Shown in pieces: positions 27,511 to 35,074 of a stretch of DNA of 64,000 nucleotides. The notes beneath the pieces were generated by a model. That model made no database searches and was not told where the DNA came from. It saw only the letters and a list, made by a program, of their open reading frames with translations. Source of the stretch: Roseovarius albus. Lineage in GTDB: Bacteria > Pseudomonadota > Alphaproteobacteria > Rhodobacterales > Rhodobacteraceae. The translations under genes and the position numbers were made by a program. The first letter of the stretch is position 1. Every line of letters begins with the position of its first letter. The stretch lies in contig NZ_FWFX01000003.1 of NCBI RefSeq assembly GCF_900172335.1, positions 62,001-126,000 of the forward strand, read 5' to 3'.

Positions 27511-28368
27511 TTGGCTCATCTTGCTCAACACAAAATTAAGATTCGTTACACTGGCGGGCTGGCTGATCAGAATACGCTTCCGGCGTATGATGGAGCTACC
27601 TCTATAGATGGAATTACTCGAGCACTTCACATTGCCACGCATGCCTACATGACAGGTGAAGTTGTATCTCGAGCAACTGCGCTCAGGGGAGCCTCTTTGG
27701 TGTTGAAACCTGCTCGCCCGGGTAGTTTCATTTTTGAAATCATAGCCCTTTTAGAGGCTAATCCCGCAACAACCGGCGCCGCTGTTGGATTGGCCGCTGC
27801 GCCATTTTACGACTTCATCAAAACAGCATTCAAGCGTGCAACAGGTTGGTTAGATGCGGAACCAGAAACACGGCATTTACAAAAGTTATACGAGCGGAAG
27901 CAACCACCTAATTTATTAAAAGCGCCAGCTGATTTGGATGAATTAGCCGAGACGTTGGAAGGCAGCCTTCAAGCTGCGCATCGACCAATAGGCGCAGAAG
28001 GAACGATTGGCTCGATAGAGATCGGCAGCTCGCGTCAAAATCTATTAACTTTCGATGAAGAATCAAAAGGTTGGGTCAATACCCGAGAAGAGGCTGCAGC
28101 GCTAACCGTCTACCAAGGGAACATAACTCGATACAACGCACTCTCTAGAAATGGTCGGGCCTTCATTGACCAGTTAGGCCGAGTAATCCCACTCCGACCT
28201 GATGGAGACTTTCCCGTCGGCGATCTTTCGCATCTGACTTGGTCACTTCATGGAAGCAACGTAGGAGCTAGAAACAAGCTCTTATTGAGGGCTCGAACAG
28301 TCACGTCGGCAAATGGTAAAGTAAAGAGGTTACTACTTTCTGACTGCCAACGTGCTCCCGAAACTTAA
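27511..28368 (+). CDS. Accessory protein of unknown function (286 aa)
   Basis: The frame is open from a GTG at 27460; I prefer the TTG at 27511, where AGGA lies eight bases upstream and the protein begins LAHLAQHKIKIRYTGGLADQ. Features are a domain with DGATSIDGITRALHIATHAY, an amphipathic segment TGAAVGLAAAPFYDFIKTA near residue 105, and a C-terminal part with TREEAAALTVYQGNITRYNA and IDQLGRVIPLRPDGDFP. I think it belongs to an uncharacterised proteobacterial family, but cannot name a function. GC is low. It follows the TAG-interrupted gene closely, so the two form an accessory pair between ettA and a lipoprotein gene. Confidence 0.68.
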   Translation: MAHLAQHKIKIRYTGGLADQNTLPAYDGATSIDGITRALHIATHAYMTGEVVSRATALRGASLVLKPARPGSFIFEIIALLEANPATTGAAVGLAAAPFYDFIKTAFKRATGWLDAEPETRHLQKLYERKQPPNLLKAPADLDELAETLEGSLQAAHRPIGAEGTIGSIEIGSSRQNLLTFDEESKGWVNTREEAAALTVYQGNITRYNALSRNGRAFIDQLGRVIPLRPDGDFPVGDLSHLTWSLHGSNVGARNKLLLRARTVTSANGKVKRLLLSDCQRAPET

Positions 28369-28463
28369 GAAAGCCTGCTGTAACCTCTCTAGCGGCATCA
28401 TGGAGGGTGCCAGCCCACCATTCCCCCATTGCCACCCTGCCCCCCCTCCGCCATAACTAACTC

Positions 28464-29033
28464 ATGTCATTTGCAAAACTCCCCCTGCTGGCCATCGGGC
28501 TGACGTTGCTCATCACCTGCTCTGGATTGGAAGATCCAGGAGCAGTTCGGAACCGCAGCACACCGCAGACGGCCGAGGAGATTGCCTTTGCCAAATCCGT
28601 GTTGAACGACTTGCAAGCTCAGTCAATTGCACAGAACCGCGAATTCTGCGGCTTTATCGGCCTTGATGAGGATGGTGACTATATCTCGACCACGCCGACC
28701 CGCGGGCGCAAGGGATCTTGTCAGCCAGAAAGGGAAGATGACTTTGAACCGCTTGCCTCGTTCCATACCCACGGGGCGCATTCGGCGGATTATGACAGTG
28801 AATTGCCCTCAACCGATGACCTACTGGCCGATATGGACGAGGGAATTGACGGCTACATCGGCACCCCCGGCGGGCGGGTCTGGTTCAACGATTCATCCGA
28901 AGAGAGTGCCATGATGCTCTGTGGCGAGCGCTGCATCAATTCAGATCCGGGATATGACCCGAACGATGCCCCGCCCCCGGCCAAGGAATACGATCTGGAC
29001 GGTCTTTATGACCGCGAAAACAGCCCGATCTGA
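28464..29033 (+). CDS. JAMM-like (DUF4329-type) putative lipoprotein
   Basis: A 189-residue exported protein: the N-terminal FAKLPLLAIGLTLLITC ends in a lipobox-like LITC. The mature part has a glutamate in REFCGFIGLDEDG, then FHTHG and, after ten residues, PSTDDLLADM; this Glu, HxH, S..D arrangement is that of JAB/JAMM metallopeptidases and of the DUF4329 group. GTPGGRVWFND and two late cysteines follow. It could be an envelope isopeptidase or endopeptidase. The fold call is by motif only. Confidence 0.7.
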   Translation: MSFAKLPLLAIGLTLLITCSGLEDPGAVRNRSTPQTAEEIAFAKSVLNDLQAQSIAQNREFCGFIGLDEDGDYISTTPTRGRKGSCQPEREDDFEPLASFHTHGAHSADYDSELPSTDDLLADMDEGIDGYIGTPGGRVWFNDSSEESAMMLCGERCINSDPGYDPNDAPPPAKEYDLDGLYDRENSPI

Positions 29034-29100
29034 TCTGGATCAAGGCTCCTTGCCCGCGCCAACGCTATCATGACGACACATCAACACTTGGAGGTGTCTC

Positions 29101-29286
29101 ATGTTCCGACTGGCCGCAATTCTGCATCTGTTCATCGGCTCCACCCTTGCCGGGTCCGGGGTCATCGCTGCCCTCGTTTCGGGCTTTGACACGCTCTATG
29201 GAATTTCCATTGCTGCTGCGTTGGGGTTTCTGGCGTCCTTCCCTATTACCCTCCTGGTCGCCAGAAAGTTGACTGTACAGCAATAG
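29101..29286 (+). CDS. Small two-helix membrane protein
   Basis: A 61-residue protein with two membrane helices (LAAILHLFIGSTLAGSGVIAA and GISIAAALGFLASFPITLLV) and a basic end. Similar small proteins are conserved in Rhodobacterales and are sometimes labelled CTP synthetase, which cannot be right for this size. Function unknown. GGAGG precedes the ATG by seven bases. A 7-bp hairpin begins at its stop codon. Confidence 0.7.
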   Translation: MFRLAAILHLFIGSTLAGSGVIAALVSGFDTLYGISIAAALGFLASFPITLLVARKLTVQQ

Positions 29287-29310
29287 TCGGCCTGCACCGG
29301 CCGACCTTTC
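29286..29310 (+). terminator. Terminator of the small membrane protein gene
   Basis: GTCGGCC (29286-29292), loop TGCACC, GGCCGAC (29299-29305), followed by CTTTC. The stem overlaps the stop codon by one base. Short T-tract, moderate strength. Confidence 0.6.
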
Positions 29311-29659
29311 GGGTGGTAGGGTGGCACAATGGGCCACCCGACTGCCCGTTTTTGAGGGCATTTCATCCAATTTGCCTATAAACCCCTTCGCAGGTGCAGC
29401 AAATCGGACGCGAAACGATATTTTCGTTTAAAAACCACTTATCCTTTGGCAACTGCCCCATGCGGCACGGCAAATCCAACTTATCCACAGGATTTTCCAG
29501 CCAGATATCAACAGGTTATCCCCAAGAAATTTCAATGCTGCAGTGCTATTTTCTTGCCAGAATCGCACCTCTGGGCAAAGTTAAACCCATCGCAGCGGTT
29601 CAATGAACCAACGCGGTTCGCAGATCTCCCCCGGATCTTTGATCTGGGTCTGGATGCGG
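29311..29659. other. Non-coding stretch with DnaA-box-like sites
   Basis: No protein gene is supported here. AT-rich around 29400-29570. TTATCCACA at 29481-29489 equals the DnaA-box consensus; TTATCCTTT (29439-29447) and TTATCCCCA (29516-29524) are nearby partial matches in the same direction. AGATC...GATCT at 29622-29637 resembles a decayed unit of the repeat array that follows. Confidence 0.4.
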
Positions 29660-29806
29660 CGGGTTGCGGGTCCTTCGGGATTAACGCCCCTCCGCACCGG
29701 ATTATGGAAGCGGCCCGGTCGTGAGGGTCTTCGGATCACCACGAGCAGGCAGTCTCCGTTAGGCGCTTTGCGGGCCACAAGCCACCTTCGGGCGGGGCGT
29801 GGCGGC

Positions 29807-29946
29807 GGTGGGTCTCCGGATCTGCTGCACTTGCGGTGAGCCTCCGGGTTTGCTGCAACCGTGGTAGATCTTCGGATCTGCTGCACACGCGGTGGACCTT
29901 CGGGTGTACTGCAACCGTGGTAGGTTTTCGGATCTGCTGCACAAAC
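29807..29946 (+). repeat. Five tandem 28-bp degenerate repeats, each a C(UNCG)G mini-hairpin
   Basis: Units start at 29807, 29835, 29863, 29891 and 29919, each beginning GGT and containing TCCGG or TTCGG and then TGCTGCA or TACTGCA. Units 1, 3 and 5 resemble each other, as do 2 and 4 (GCAACCGT), suggesting a 56-bp higher-order duplication. The stems are GGGTC/GATCT, GAGCC/GGTTT, AGATC/GATCT, GGACC/GGTGT and AGGTT/GATCT. There are no spacers, so this is not CRISPR. Confidence 0.85.
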
Positions 29947-29982
29947 TGGATCGGTGCCTCTTGGGGTGCGTTGATCCGGCGA

Positions 29983-30053
29983 GGCGTCAGGGTGTGGAGC
30001 AATCCACGATGCAAAGACCGCGTCTGAGCACCTGACGCCTTTTCCTTTTTTGG
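29983..30053 (+). terminator. Three-way-junction hairpin with T-tract
   Basis: The 9-bp outer stem GGCGTCAGG/CCTGACGCC, extended by GTG/CAC around one bulged G, encloses two small hairpins, one with a GCAA tetraloop. TTTTCCTTTTTT follows at 30040-30051. This is the likely 3' end of a plus-strand transcript crossing the repeat array. Confidence 0.7.
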
Positions 30054-30104
30054 CCACCACTCCATAGCGAATTACATCTCAGATAAACGGGCAGTGACAC
30101 GAAA

Positions 30105-30140
30105 ACGGGGTTCAAAAGCGTTTTGGCTTTTGAACCCCGT
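30105..30140. repeat. 15-bp perfect inverted repeat
   Basis: ACGGGGTTCAAAAGC (30105-30119) and GCTTTTGAACCCCGT (30126-30140) with a six-base loop. It shares GTTCAAA and CCCC-type ends with the palindrome at 30283-30310. It may act as a bidirectional terminator between the RNA region and the hdeD genes. Confidence 0.65.
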
Positions 30141-30282
30141 CGTCAGTTGATGCTGTTTTCCGCGTCTATGCACCTGTGGGCTTAGGCATAGCCGAAGAAG
30201 GTCAAAAAATCAACAGTATGTTGTTACGTGCATGTCCCAAGCCACCAAACTTATGCACGCCGTCAAAATATAGAGTAAGGAA

Positions 30283-30310
30283 AACCCCGTTCAAAGCTTT
30301 GAACGGGGTT
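30283..30310 (-). terminator. 28-bp perfect palindrome, terminator of the hdeD-like genes
   Basis: AACCCCGTTCAAAG (30283-30296) joined directly to its complement CTTTGAACGGGGTT (30297-30310). On the minus strand it is followed by TTCC after TT, giving a T-rich tail, 14 nt past the stop of the gene at 30324. Confidence 0.65.
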
Positions 30311-30323
30311 CTTGGTTTTAAGA

Positions 30324-30836
30324 TTATGCACCGGTTTTCTTTTTTCGACGCAAAGACAGGATTATCAGCGTCACACCCAGCGCCAGAAGCTCCAGTGCCA
30401 CAATCAAGCCAAGGGCGATTCCCAAACCGCCCAAGAGGACAATCACCCCCAGAACAGCGGACACGGCCGCGGCCATCATGATGTATTGCGCAAGGCTATC
30501 TTCCTTGATTTCCCGTGCCGCCATGAACTTTCCAATACCGGCTCCAACCAGCAATCCCCCTACGATCCAGCGCAGAACGGTGCCATCGCCAAACGGGCCC
30601 AGCACCAACGAAAGCCCCAGAAACAGCGCAACAGCCGCCCCCAGAATGGCCCCACCGCGCGCCTTGAAGCCCTCGCTGGTATAAGCCGCATATCCTTGCA
30701 GCCCACCAACAACCAGCAGCCCCCCGCCGACCAGAACTTCAGTCGTCGTGCCCGCAGCGCTTGGATTGATCAACGCCCACACGCCGCAGACCACCGCAAT
30801 AATTCCGGCCAGCAGCCATAACATCCAATGTTTCAT
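30324..30836 (-). CDS. HdeD/DUF308 family membrane protein
   Basis: A 170-residue inner-membrane protein with six short helices and the repeated glycine-rich pattern of the HdeD/DUF308 family (GIIAVVCGVWALINPSAAGT at the first repeat, GLIVALELLALGVTLIILSL at the last). HdeD is linked to acid resistance in enterobacteria, but a role here is not shown. The C-terminus is basic (RRKKKTGA). It lies 16 bp downstream of a paralogue on the same strand; the pair is one operon ending at the 30283-30310 palindrome. Confidence 0.84.
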   Translation of the reverse strand: MKHWMLWLLAGIIAVVCGVWALINPSAAGTTTEVLVGGGLLVVGGLQGYAAYTSEGFKARGGAILGAAVALFLGLSLVLGPFGDGTVLRWIVGGLLVGAGIGKFMAAREIKEDSLAQYIMMAAAVSAVLGVIVLLGGLGIALGLIVALELLALGVTLIILSLRRKKKTGA

Positions 30837-30852
30837 ATCCTCTCTCCTTGTG

Positions 30853-31368
30853 TCAGGCCGCCTTGCGCGATGCTAGCGACAGAACAATCAGCGATACGCC
30901 GTTTGAAATCAGCTCGATTGCCAGGAAAAGACCCAGGACAACCGTCGCCGACTGCGGGAAATTCGCCAGGATCATGCCACCCAGCAACAATGAAATGATC
31001 CCCGAAATAATCAGGATCATCCGTACCTGCCCGCCATCAACCGCGAAGGCCATGAGAATGCGAAAGATACCCGCCGCCAGCAGCAAAATGGCCGCTGCAA
31101 AGGTCAGCGTTAATGTGCCTTTCAAAGGTTCTCCAACAATGTGGAAGCCCAAGAACAGCATCACCAAACCAAACAAAATCGCCCAGATCCGACCGCCCCA
31201 ACCCTCGGTTTGAAACGCCGACACCATGGTCAGCGCACCGACCACCATAAACATATACCCCGCCAGCAAGGTTGCCGAGAAGGTCGCCGCCAACGGATTT
31301 GCCAAGGCAAAAAAACCACCCAGCAAAGATATGATCCCAATGATCAGCCAGAGTCCCCAATTTTTCAT
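30853..31368 (-). CDS. HdeD/DUF308 family membrane protein (paralogue)
   Basis: A 171-residue six-helix membrane protein, paralogous to the next gene: MKNWGLWLIIGIISLLGGFF at the start, LANPLAATFSATLLAG in the first repeat and GLFLAIELISNGVSLIVLSL at the end. A longer frame to 31488 would overlap the glycerophosphodiesterase gene; the ATG at 31368 has AAGGA seven bases upstream and aligns with the paralogue. Tandem duplication is likely, with later divergence. Confidence 0.84.
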   Translation of the reverse strand: MKNWGLWLIIGIISLLGGFFALANPLAATFSATLLAGYMFMVVGALTMVSAFQTEGWGGRIWAILFGLVMLFLGFHIVGEPLKGTLTLTFAAAILLLAAGIFRILMAFAVDGGQVRMILIISGIISLLLGGMILANFPQSATVVLGLFLAIELISNGVSLIVLSLASRKAA

Positions 31369-31402
31369 CGTTCTTCCTTTCACAATGTCCTGTTGCGCCC
31401 CA

Positions 31403-33214
31403 CTATGGCGACGCGTCTCGATAGATTTTCTCTGGGCTGGCAAAGCCCACGACATCCGCCACTTCAACAAGCAAACGTTCAACCACACTCATTTCGCTGC
31501 GGGCCTTGATGACCTGATGCGCCAGCCCTGGCTCATCGGTGATCAGCCCATCCACACCGCGCGACAGCATCTGCGACATTGTCATCGCGTCATTGGGCGT
31601 CCAGACATACACGTCCTTTCCTGCCGCTTGCGCGCGGGCAATGAACCCGGGCGAGGCAATCGCGCTATTCACCGCAAGAAAGTCCGCATCATATTGTGAC
31701 AGATCTCCGATTGCCGTCGCAGCAAGCAGACCGCGCCGCCATTCCGGACGCACACGTTTGATGTCCTCAACCTGCTGGGTCTTGAGCGACATCACGGCAG
31801 TCCGATCAACCATGCCGGCCTCTTCGATCACCTCTGCCACCCGTTCGGCCAGTTGATCGTCGTGGCCATAGTATTTCAGCTCAACCAGCACCTTTGCCCG
31901 CCCTTTGGCCAGCAACAGCACATCACGCAGGGTCGGCACGCGTTCACCAGCGTATTCCGGGGCAAACCAACTGCCGATATCGATATCAGCCAGATCTTCG
32001 GCTGTGGCGTTCCAAACCTTGAGTGGATTTCCCGCCAGCTTCATGAAATCACTATCATGCACGACGATAACCTCGCCGCCCGCATCCTCCTGCACGTCGA
32101 TCTCGAGCCAGTCCGCGCCCTGCACGATCCCCTCTTCCATAGCCGCCAGTGTATTTTCTGGCCGCACTCCTGCGGCCCCTCGGTGGGCGATCACCACGAC
32201 CTCTTCGACCGTACGTGCCTGTTGCAACAACGCCCAGCCCGTGCCAGCGCCTGACACCACGATAAACCCCGCCATCGCCCAAAGCAGCACCCCGGCAAAC
32301 CGGTCCCCATCCGCGTCAAACGCAGGCATACGCGGGATGATCTGTTCGCTCAGCGTGTCAATTGCGGCGGCAAGAACGCCTGCACTCACCGCCCCGCTCA
32401 GCAAAAGCAAAGCGCCCCAAAGCAGCAGACTGAGAAATGCCAACACCGCCACCCGCGCCAGACCGGCATCCACCGGCGGAGCTAACAGCTGCACACCTAC
32501 CGCTATCAGCCACGCACTCAACAGCGCCACTAAAACTGACGTCCCAGCCCAAACAGCAATCGCAAGCCCCACCTGAAACCTGCGACCTCGAGTCAACGCC
32601 ACACTTTGGGCAAAGCTGCGCCTTGGGCTGCATTCGGTAAACAGGATCAGCGGTAATGCCATCACCCACCCAGCCAAGAGCCACAGCAAAGCCAAAACCA
32701 ACGCCACCACCAGTGGCGCGGCATAGACAATCGCGCGGATGAACTCGGGTGGATGGGTGCTTAGGTAATAATTGATGTCATAGTCGCCGATCTGGCTGAA
32801 CACGATCCAGGCGATCAGCCCTGCTGCCGGCAGAACAACAGCGAATACCCGCAGGATCAGCCACCCGGCAAAGACACAGACCGCCACAAACTTCTGCCGC
32901 AGCCGCGCAAACACCGCCCGCACCGAACTTGCGCCGCGAAACTCGATCAGCAGGCCTGACAGTTCCAGAACCGAGGCGGCGATGATGATCGCCCCCACCA
33001 CGACCAGCAGGCCAAAACCCAAGGGTGAAACCAAGTACTTCGCGATATCCTGATCGGTCAGCGCGGCTTTGCCCGAAAAGGACACGGCCAGTTGAATCAC
33101 CGCCTGGCACAGGGGGAAAATCACCGCAGTTGATAGGGCCACGAACAGAATATGCAGCATCAAAATGCTGCGCCGCTCACGCCACGCCTTGTGCAAGATG
33201 GCTTTCATCTGCAT
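31403..33214 (-). CDS. Membrane-bound glycerophosphodiester phosphodiesterase
   Basis: A 603-residue protein. The first 330 residues contain about seven or eight membrane helices (the GDPD membrane domain), and from about residue 345 comes the catalytic domain with AHRGAAGVRPENTLAAMEEG, ADWLEIDVQED and VIVVHDSDFMKLAG, the complete catalytic His, Glu, Asp, His set. It splits glycerophosphodiesters to glycerol phosphate and alcohol, outside or at the membrane. The ATG at 33214 has GGGGA five bases before it; an ATG six bases later and a TTG at 33226 are alternatives. It is followed by the hdeD pair, 35 nt away. Confidence 0.9.
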   Translation of the reverse strand: MQMKAILHKAWRERRSILMLHILFVALSTAVIFPLCQAVIQLAVSFSGKAALTDQDIAKYLVSPLGFGLLVVVGAIIIAASVLELSGLLIEFRGASSVRAVFARLRQKFVAVCVFAGWLILRVFAVVLPAAGLIAWIVFSQIGDYDINYYLSTHPPEFIRAIVYAAPLVVALVLALLWLLAGWVMALPLILFTECSPRRSFAQSVALTRGRRFQVGLAIAVWAGTSVLVALLSAWLIAVGVQLLAPPVDAGLARVAVLAFLSLLLWGALLLLSGAVSAGVLAAAIDTLSEQIIPRMPAFDADGDRFAGVLLWAMAGFIVVSGAGTGWALLQQARTVEEVVVIAHRGAAGVRPENTLAAMEEGIVQGADWLEIDVQEDAGGEVIVVHDSDFMKLAGNPLKVWNATAEDLADIDIGSWFAPEYAGERVPTLRDVLLLAKGRAKVLVELKYYGHDDQLAERVAEVIEEAGMVDRTAVMSLKTQQVEDIKRVRPEWRRGLLAATAIGDLSQYDADFLAVNSAIASPGFIARAQAAGKDVYVWTPNDAMTMSQMLSRGVDGLITDEPGLAHQVIKARSEMSVVERLLVEVADVVGFASPEKIYRDASP

Positions 33215-33382
33215 TCCGGTCCCCAATATCTTCGCGCGATCTACACAACGAATTATCCGTTATACGCGAACAGACTCGCAGAAGATCACAAAATTATCAA
33301 TTGTTTTCAATTTTCTGCGTAAATTGGCTATCATATGAAATTGTCGCACCCTGCACATGTCAGCCAGCAAAAGGCACCGATC

Positions 33383-33778
33383 ATGACCCAACGCTCTTTT
33401 CCCAAAACCTTGCGTGATCTCGCGCTCGCCTTGCTCAATGCCACGGTGATGCTGGTGATCATCGCCCTGATCTGCGCCACCTTCATGCTGCGCGAACTCA
33501 ATGAACTGCGCGACAGCGCCGCTGAAATCGCCCGCACCGCCCTTGCCCCGCAAAGCGAACGTCTGAACCAGATTCGCGACCGCGCCGACCGTCTTGAGGC
33601 GAGATTAGCCGCAGCAGACACCGTTGAGATGATCGAGATCCGGGATGAGGTCCGTGCCCTGCGTGAGGCCCTGCCCGAATTGTCCGATGTGGCTGAGCTC
33701 AGCACCCGCGCCTTTGCAGATCAATTGCTTAACTCCCTCGCCGCGCGTCTCCAATCCGTGACCGGAAATCATCTTTAA
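33383..33778 (+). CDS. Membrane-anchored coiled-coil protein, unknown function
   Basis: A 131-residue protein: one N-terminal membrane helix (LLNATVMLVIIALICATFML), then a long charged helix with heptad-like spacing (LRDSAAEIARTAL, LNQIRDRADRLEARLAAADT, VRALREALPELSDV). A longer frame from 33335 is possible, but AAGG precedes the ATG at 33383. No family was recognised. Its TAA overlaps the end of the convergent hydrolase gene by four bases. Confidence 0.75.
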   Translation: MTQRSFPKTLRDLALALLNATVMLVIIALICATFMLRELNELRDSAAEIARTALAPQSERLNQIRDRADRLEARLAAADTVEMIEIRDEVRALREALPELSDVAELSTRAFADQLLNSLAARLQSVTGNHL

Positions 33779-34536
33779 TCCCGGTTCAGCCAAGCCCGCA
33801 CTGCCGCCTCGAATTCTCGCGGCTTTTGGGCGTGCAGCCAATGTCCTGCACCGGGGATTTTCATAAACTTGGCTGCCGGAAACAGAGCCTTAATTCGGTC
33901 GCGATACTCTGGCTTCACGTAATCCGATTGGGCCCCTGACAAGAACAGCACCTGCCCGTTGTAAGCGCCATCCAGATCGGGAAAGCCCATGATCTCCGGC
34001 ATCTCCGCCTCAAGCGTCTCAAGGTTCAGCACCCATCGCTTGTTCGGCGCATCCAGCGATTGCAGGAAAAATGAAACCAGCTGCGGGTCATCCACATAGG
34101 TCTCCAGCATCGGCACCGCATCAGTCTTGCGGCTGACCTTGGACAGGTCCACCGATTGCATCGCCTTCACATATTGCAGTTGCGTATGCGAATACGCCAC
34201 CGGCGCGATATCCGCCACGATCAGCCGGTTGATCAATTCGGGTTGCGTCAACGCCAGCGTCATCGACGCCTTGCCCCCCATCGAATGGCCCAGCACATCA
34301 TACGGTCCATCCAATGATCGCAGAACCTCCGCAAGATCCTCGGCCATCTCGGGGTAATTATGCGTCTTTGTCCATTTGCTGGCCCCATGGTTGCGCATAT
34401 CCACCGCAACCACATGTCTCTCGTCCGACAGGCGCTTGGCAATCACGCCCCAGTTCCGACCTGAGCCATACAGCCCATGCACAATTACAAGGCCGGGTTT
34501 CTCCGTCGGGGCGCCGTGTTCGATCATATTCAACAT
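33775..34536 (-). CDS. Alpha/beta hydrolase (YbfF-like esterase)
   Basis: A 253-residue cytosolic hydrolase. VIVHGLYGSGRNWG (oxyanion region) is near residue 18, VAVDMRNHGAS near 43, the nucleophile elbow DVLGHSMGGKASM near 78, and PGAGHWLHAQKP with the catalytic His near 230. The pattern matches YbfF-type acyl-CoA/ester hydrolases. An open frame extends to 34752 over the neighbouring promoter and gene; the ATG at 34536 (or 34527) gives the normal length. Divergent from the gene at 34628. Confidence 0.87.
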   Translation of the reverse strand: MLNMIEHGAPTEKPGLVIVHGLYGSGRNWGVIAKRLSDERHVVAVDMRNHGASKWTKTHNYPEMAEDLAEVLRSLDGPYDVLGHSMGGKASMTLALTQPELINRLIVADIAPVAYSHTQLQYVKAMQSVDLSKVSRKTDAVPMLETYVDDPQLVSFFLQSLDAPNKRWVLNLETLEAEMPEIMGFPDLDGAYNGQVLFLSGAQSDYVKPEYRDRIKALFPAAKFMKIPGAGHWLHAQKPREFEAAVRAWLNRD

Positions 34537-34627
34537 GTCATCTTGATAGCCGTGCCACCCAGAACCTGCCAGCCCCCTATTGAGACCTGCATCGAAAGCC
34601 CCTAAATTCAGCACCGGAGGACTGCCC

Positions 34628-35002
34628 GTGATTGACGTCGACAAACTGGACCAGCGCACCAAACGCCTGAATGACAAGCTGAAAGAAAAGCTTGGCCTTC
34701 GCGGCAAAACGCTCGAAAAACGACTCAAACGCGCCGGTAGAACTTTGCCCAAACATCTGCGCCGCGAAGGGGCAATTATTGTTCAGGCTCAAAAACAAGT
34801 CGCCAACCCCAAAATGGCCCGCCTGATTGATCAGGCGGCATTAGACCGGTCCTTTGCCATGTTCCGGCATTATCTCAAAGACATCGACCCGGTTGAGCGC
34901 CGTAAAGACAAGATCATCAACTTCCTCGGCTTGCTGGTGTTCAATTTGGTGGTCATCGCTGCGCTCTATCTGCTCTTCCTGCTGTGGAAGGGGTTGGTTT
35001 GA
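34628..35002 (+). CDS. Conserved small protein with C-terminal membrane helix
   Basis: A 124-residue basic protein beginning with a charged helical part (LDQRTKRLNDKLKEKLGLRG, RLKRAGRTLPKHLRREGA) and ending in one membrane helix (FLGLLVFNLVVIAALYLLFL), so it is probably tail-anchored with the bulk in the cytoplasm. The start is GTG at 34628, with GGAGG seven bases upstream, rather than the further ATG at 34580. No function is known. Confidence 0.78.
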   Translation: MIDVDKLDQRTKRLNDKLKEKLGLRGKTLEKRLKRAGRTLPKHLRREGAIIVQAQKQVANPKMARLIDQAALDRSFAMFRHYLKDIDPVERRKDKIINFLGLLVFNLVVIAALYLLFLLWKGLV

Positions 35003-35074
35003 CGATCCCGCCTTGCCGCCCCCGGGCGCGCTGTGTCACGTTGACTGAAAGCATGACCAGACAGGGCCGCTTTC

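Larger units (their letters stand above)
29660..30053 (+). ncRNA. Candidate structured non-coding RNA with UNCG-hairpin repeats and T-tract end
   Basis: A region of about 390 bp with no plausible protein but strong plus-strand RNA structure. Hairpins with UNCG loops recur: GGTCC-TTCG-GGATT (29669-29682), GGGTC-TTCG-GATCA (29725-29738), CCACC-TTCG-GGCGG (29782-29795), then five in a regular 28-bp array (29807-29946). Stem bases change in pairs between units, and G-U pairs occur only if the plus strand is the RNA. It ends with a three-way junction: GGCGTCAGG (29983-29991) pairs with CCTGACGCC (30031-30039), enclosing GTGGA-GCAA-TCCAC and AGAC-CGC-GTCT hairpins, followed by TTTTCCTTTTTT. No known RNA family was recognised; the 5' end is a guess. 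Confidence 0.6.

Noticed and set aside
29807..29946. CRISPR array
   Set aside because: The 28-bp units follow each other directly, with no unique spacers, and no cas genes are present.
29581..30065. Overlapping minus-strand open frames across the 28-bp repeats
   Set aside because: Several frames are open at once because the repeats lack stops; a 28-bp period shifts frame at each unit, and the products are low-complexity. RNA structure on the plus strand explains the sequence better.
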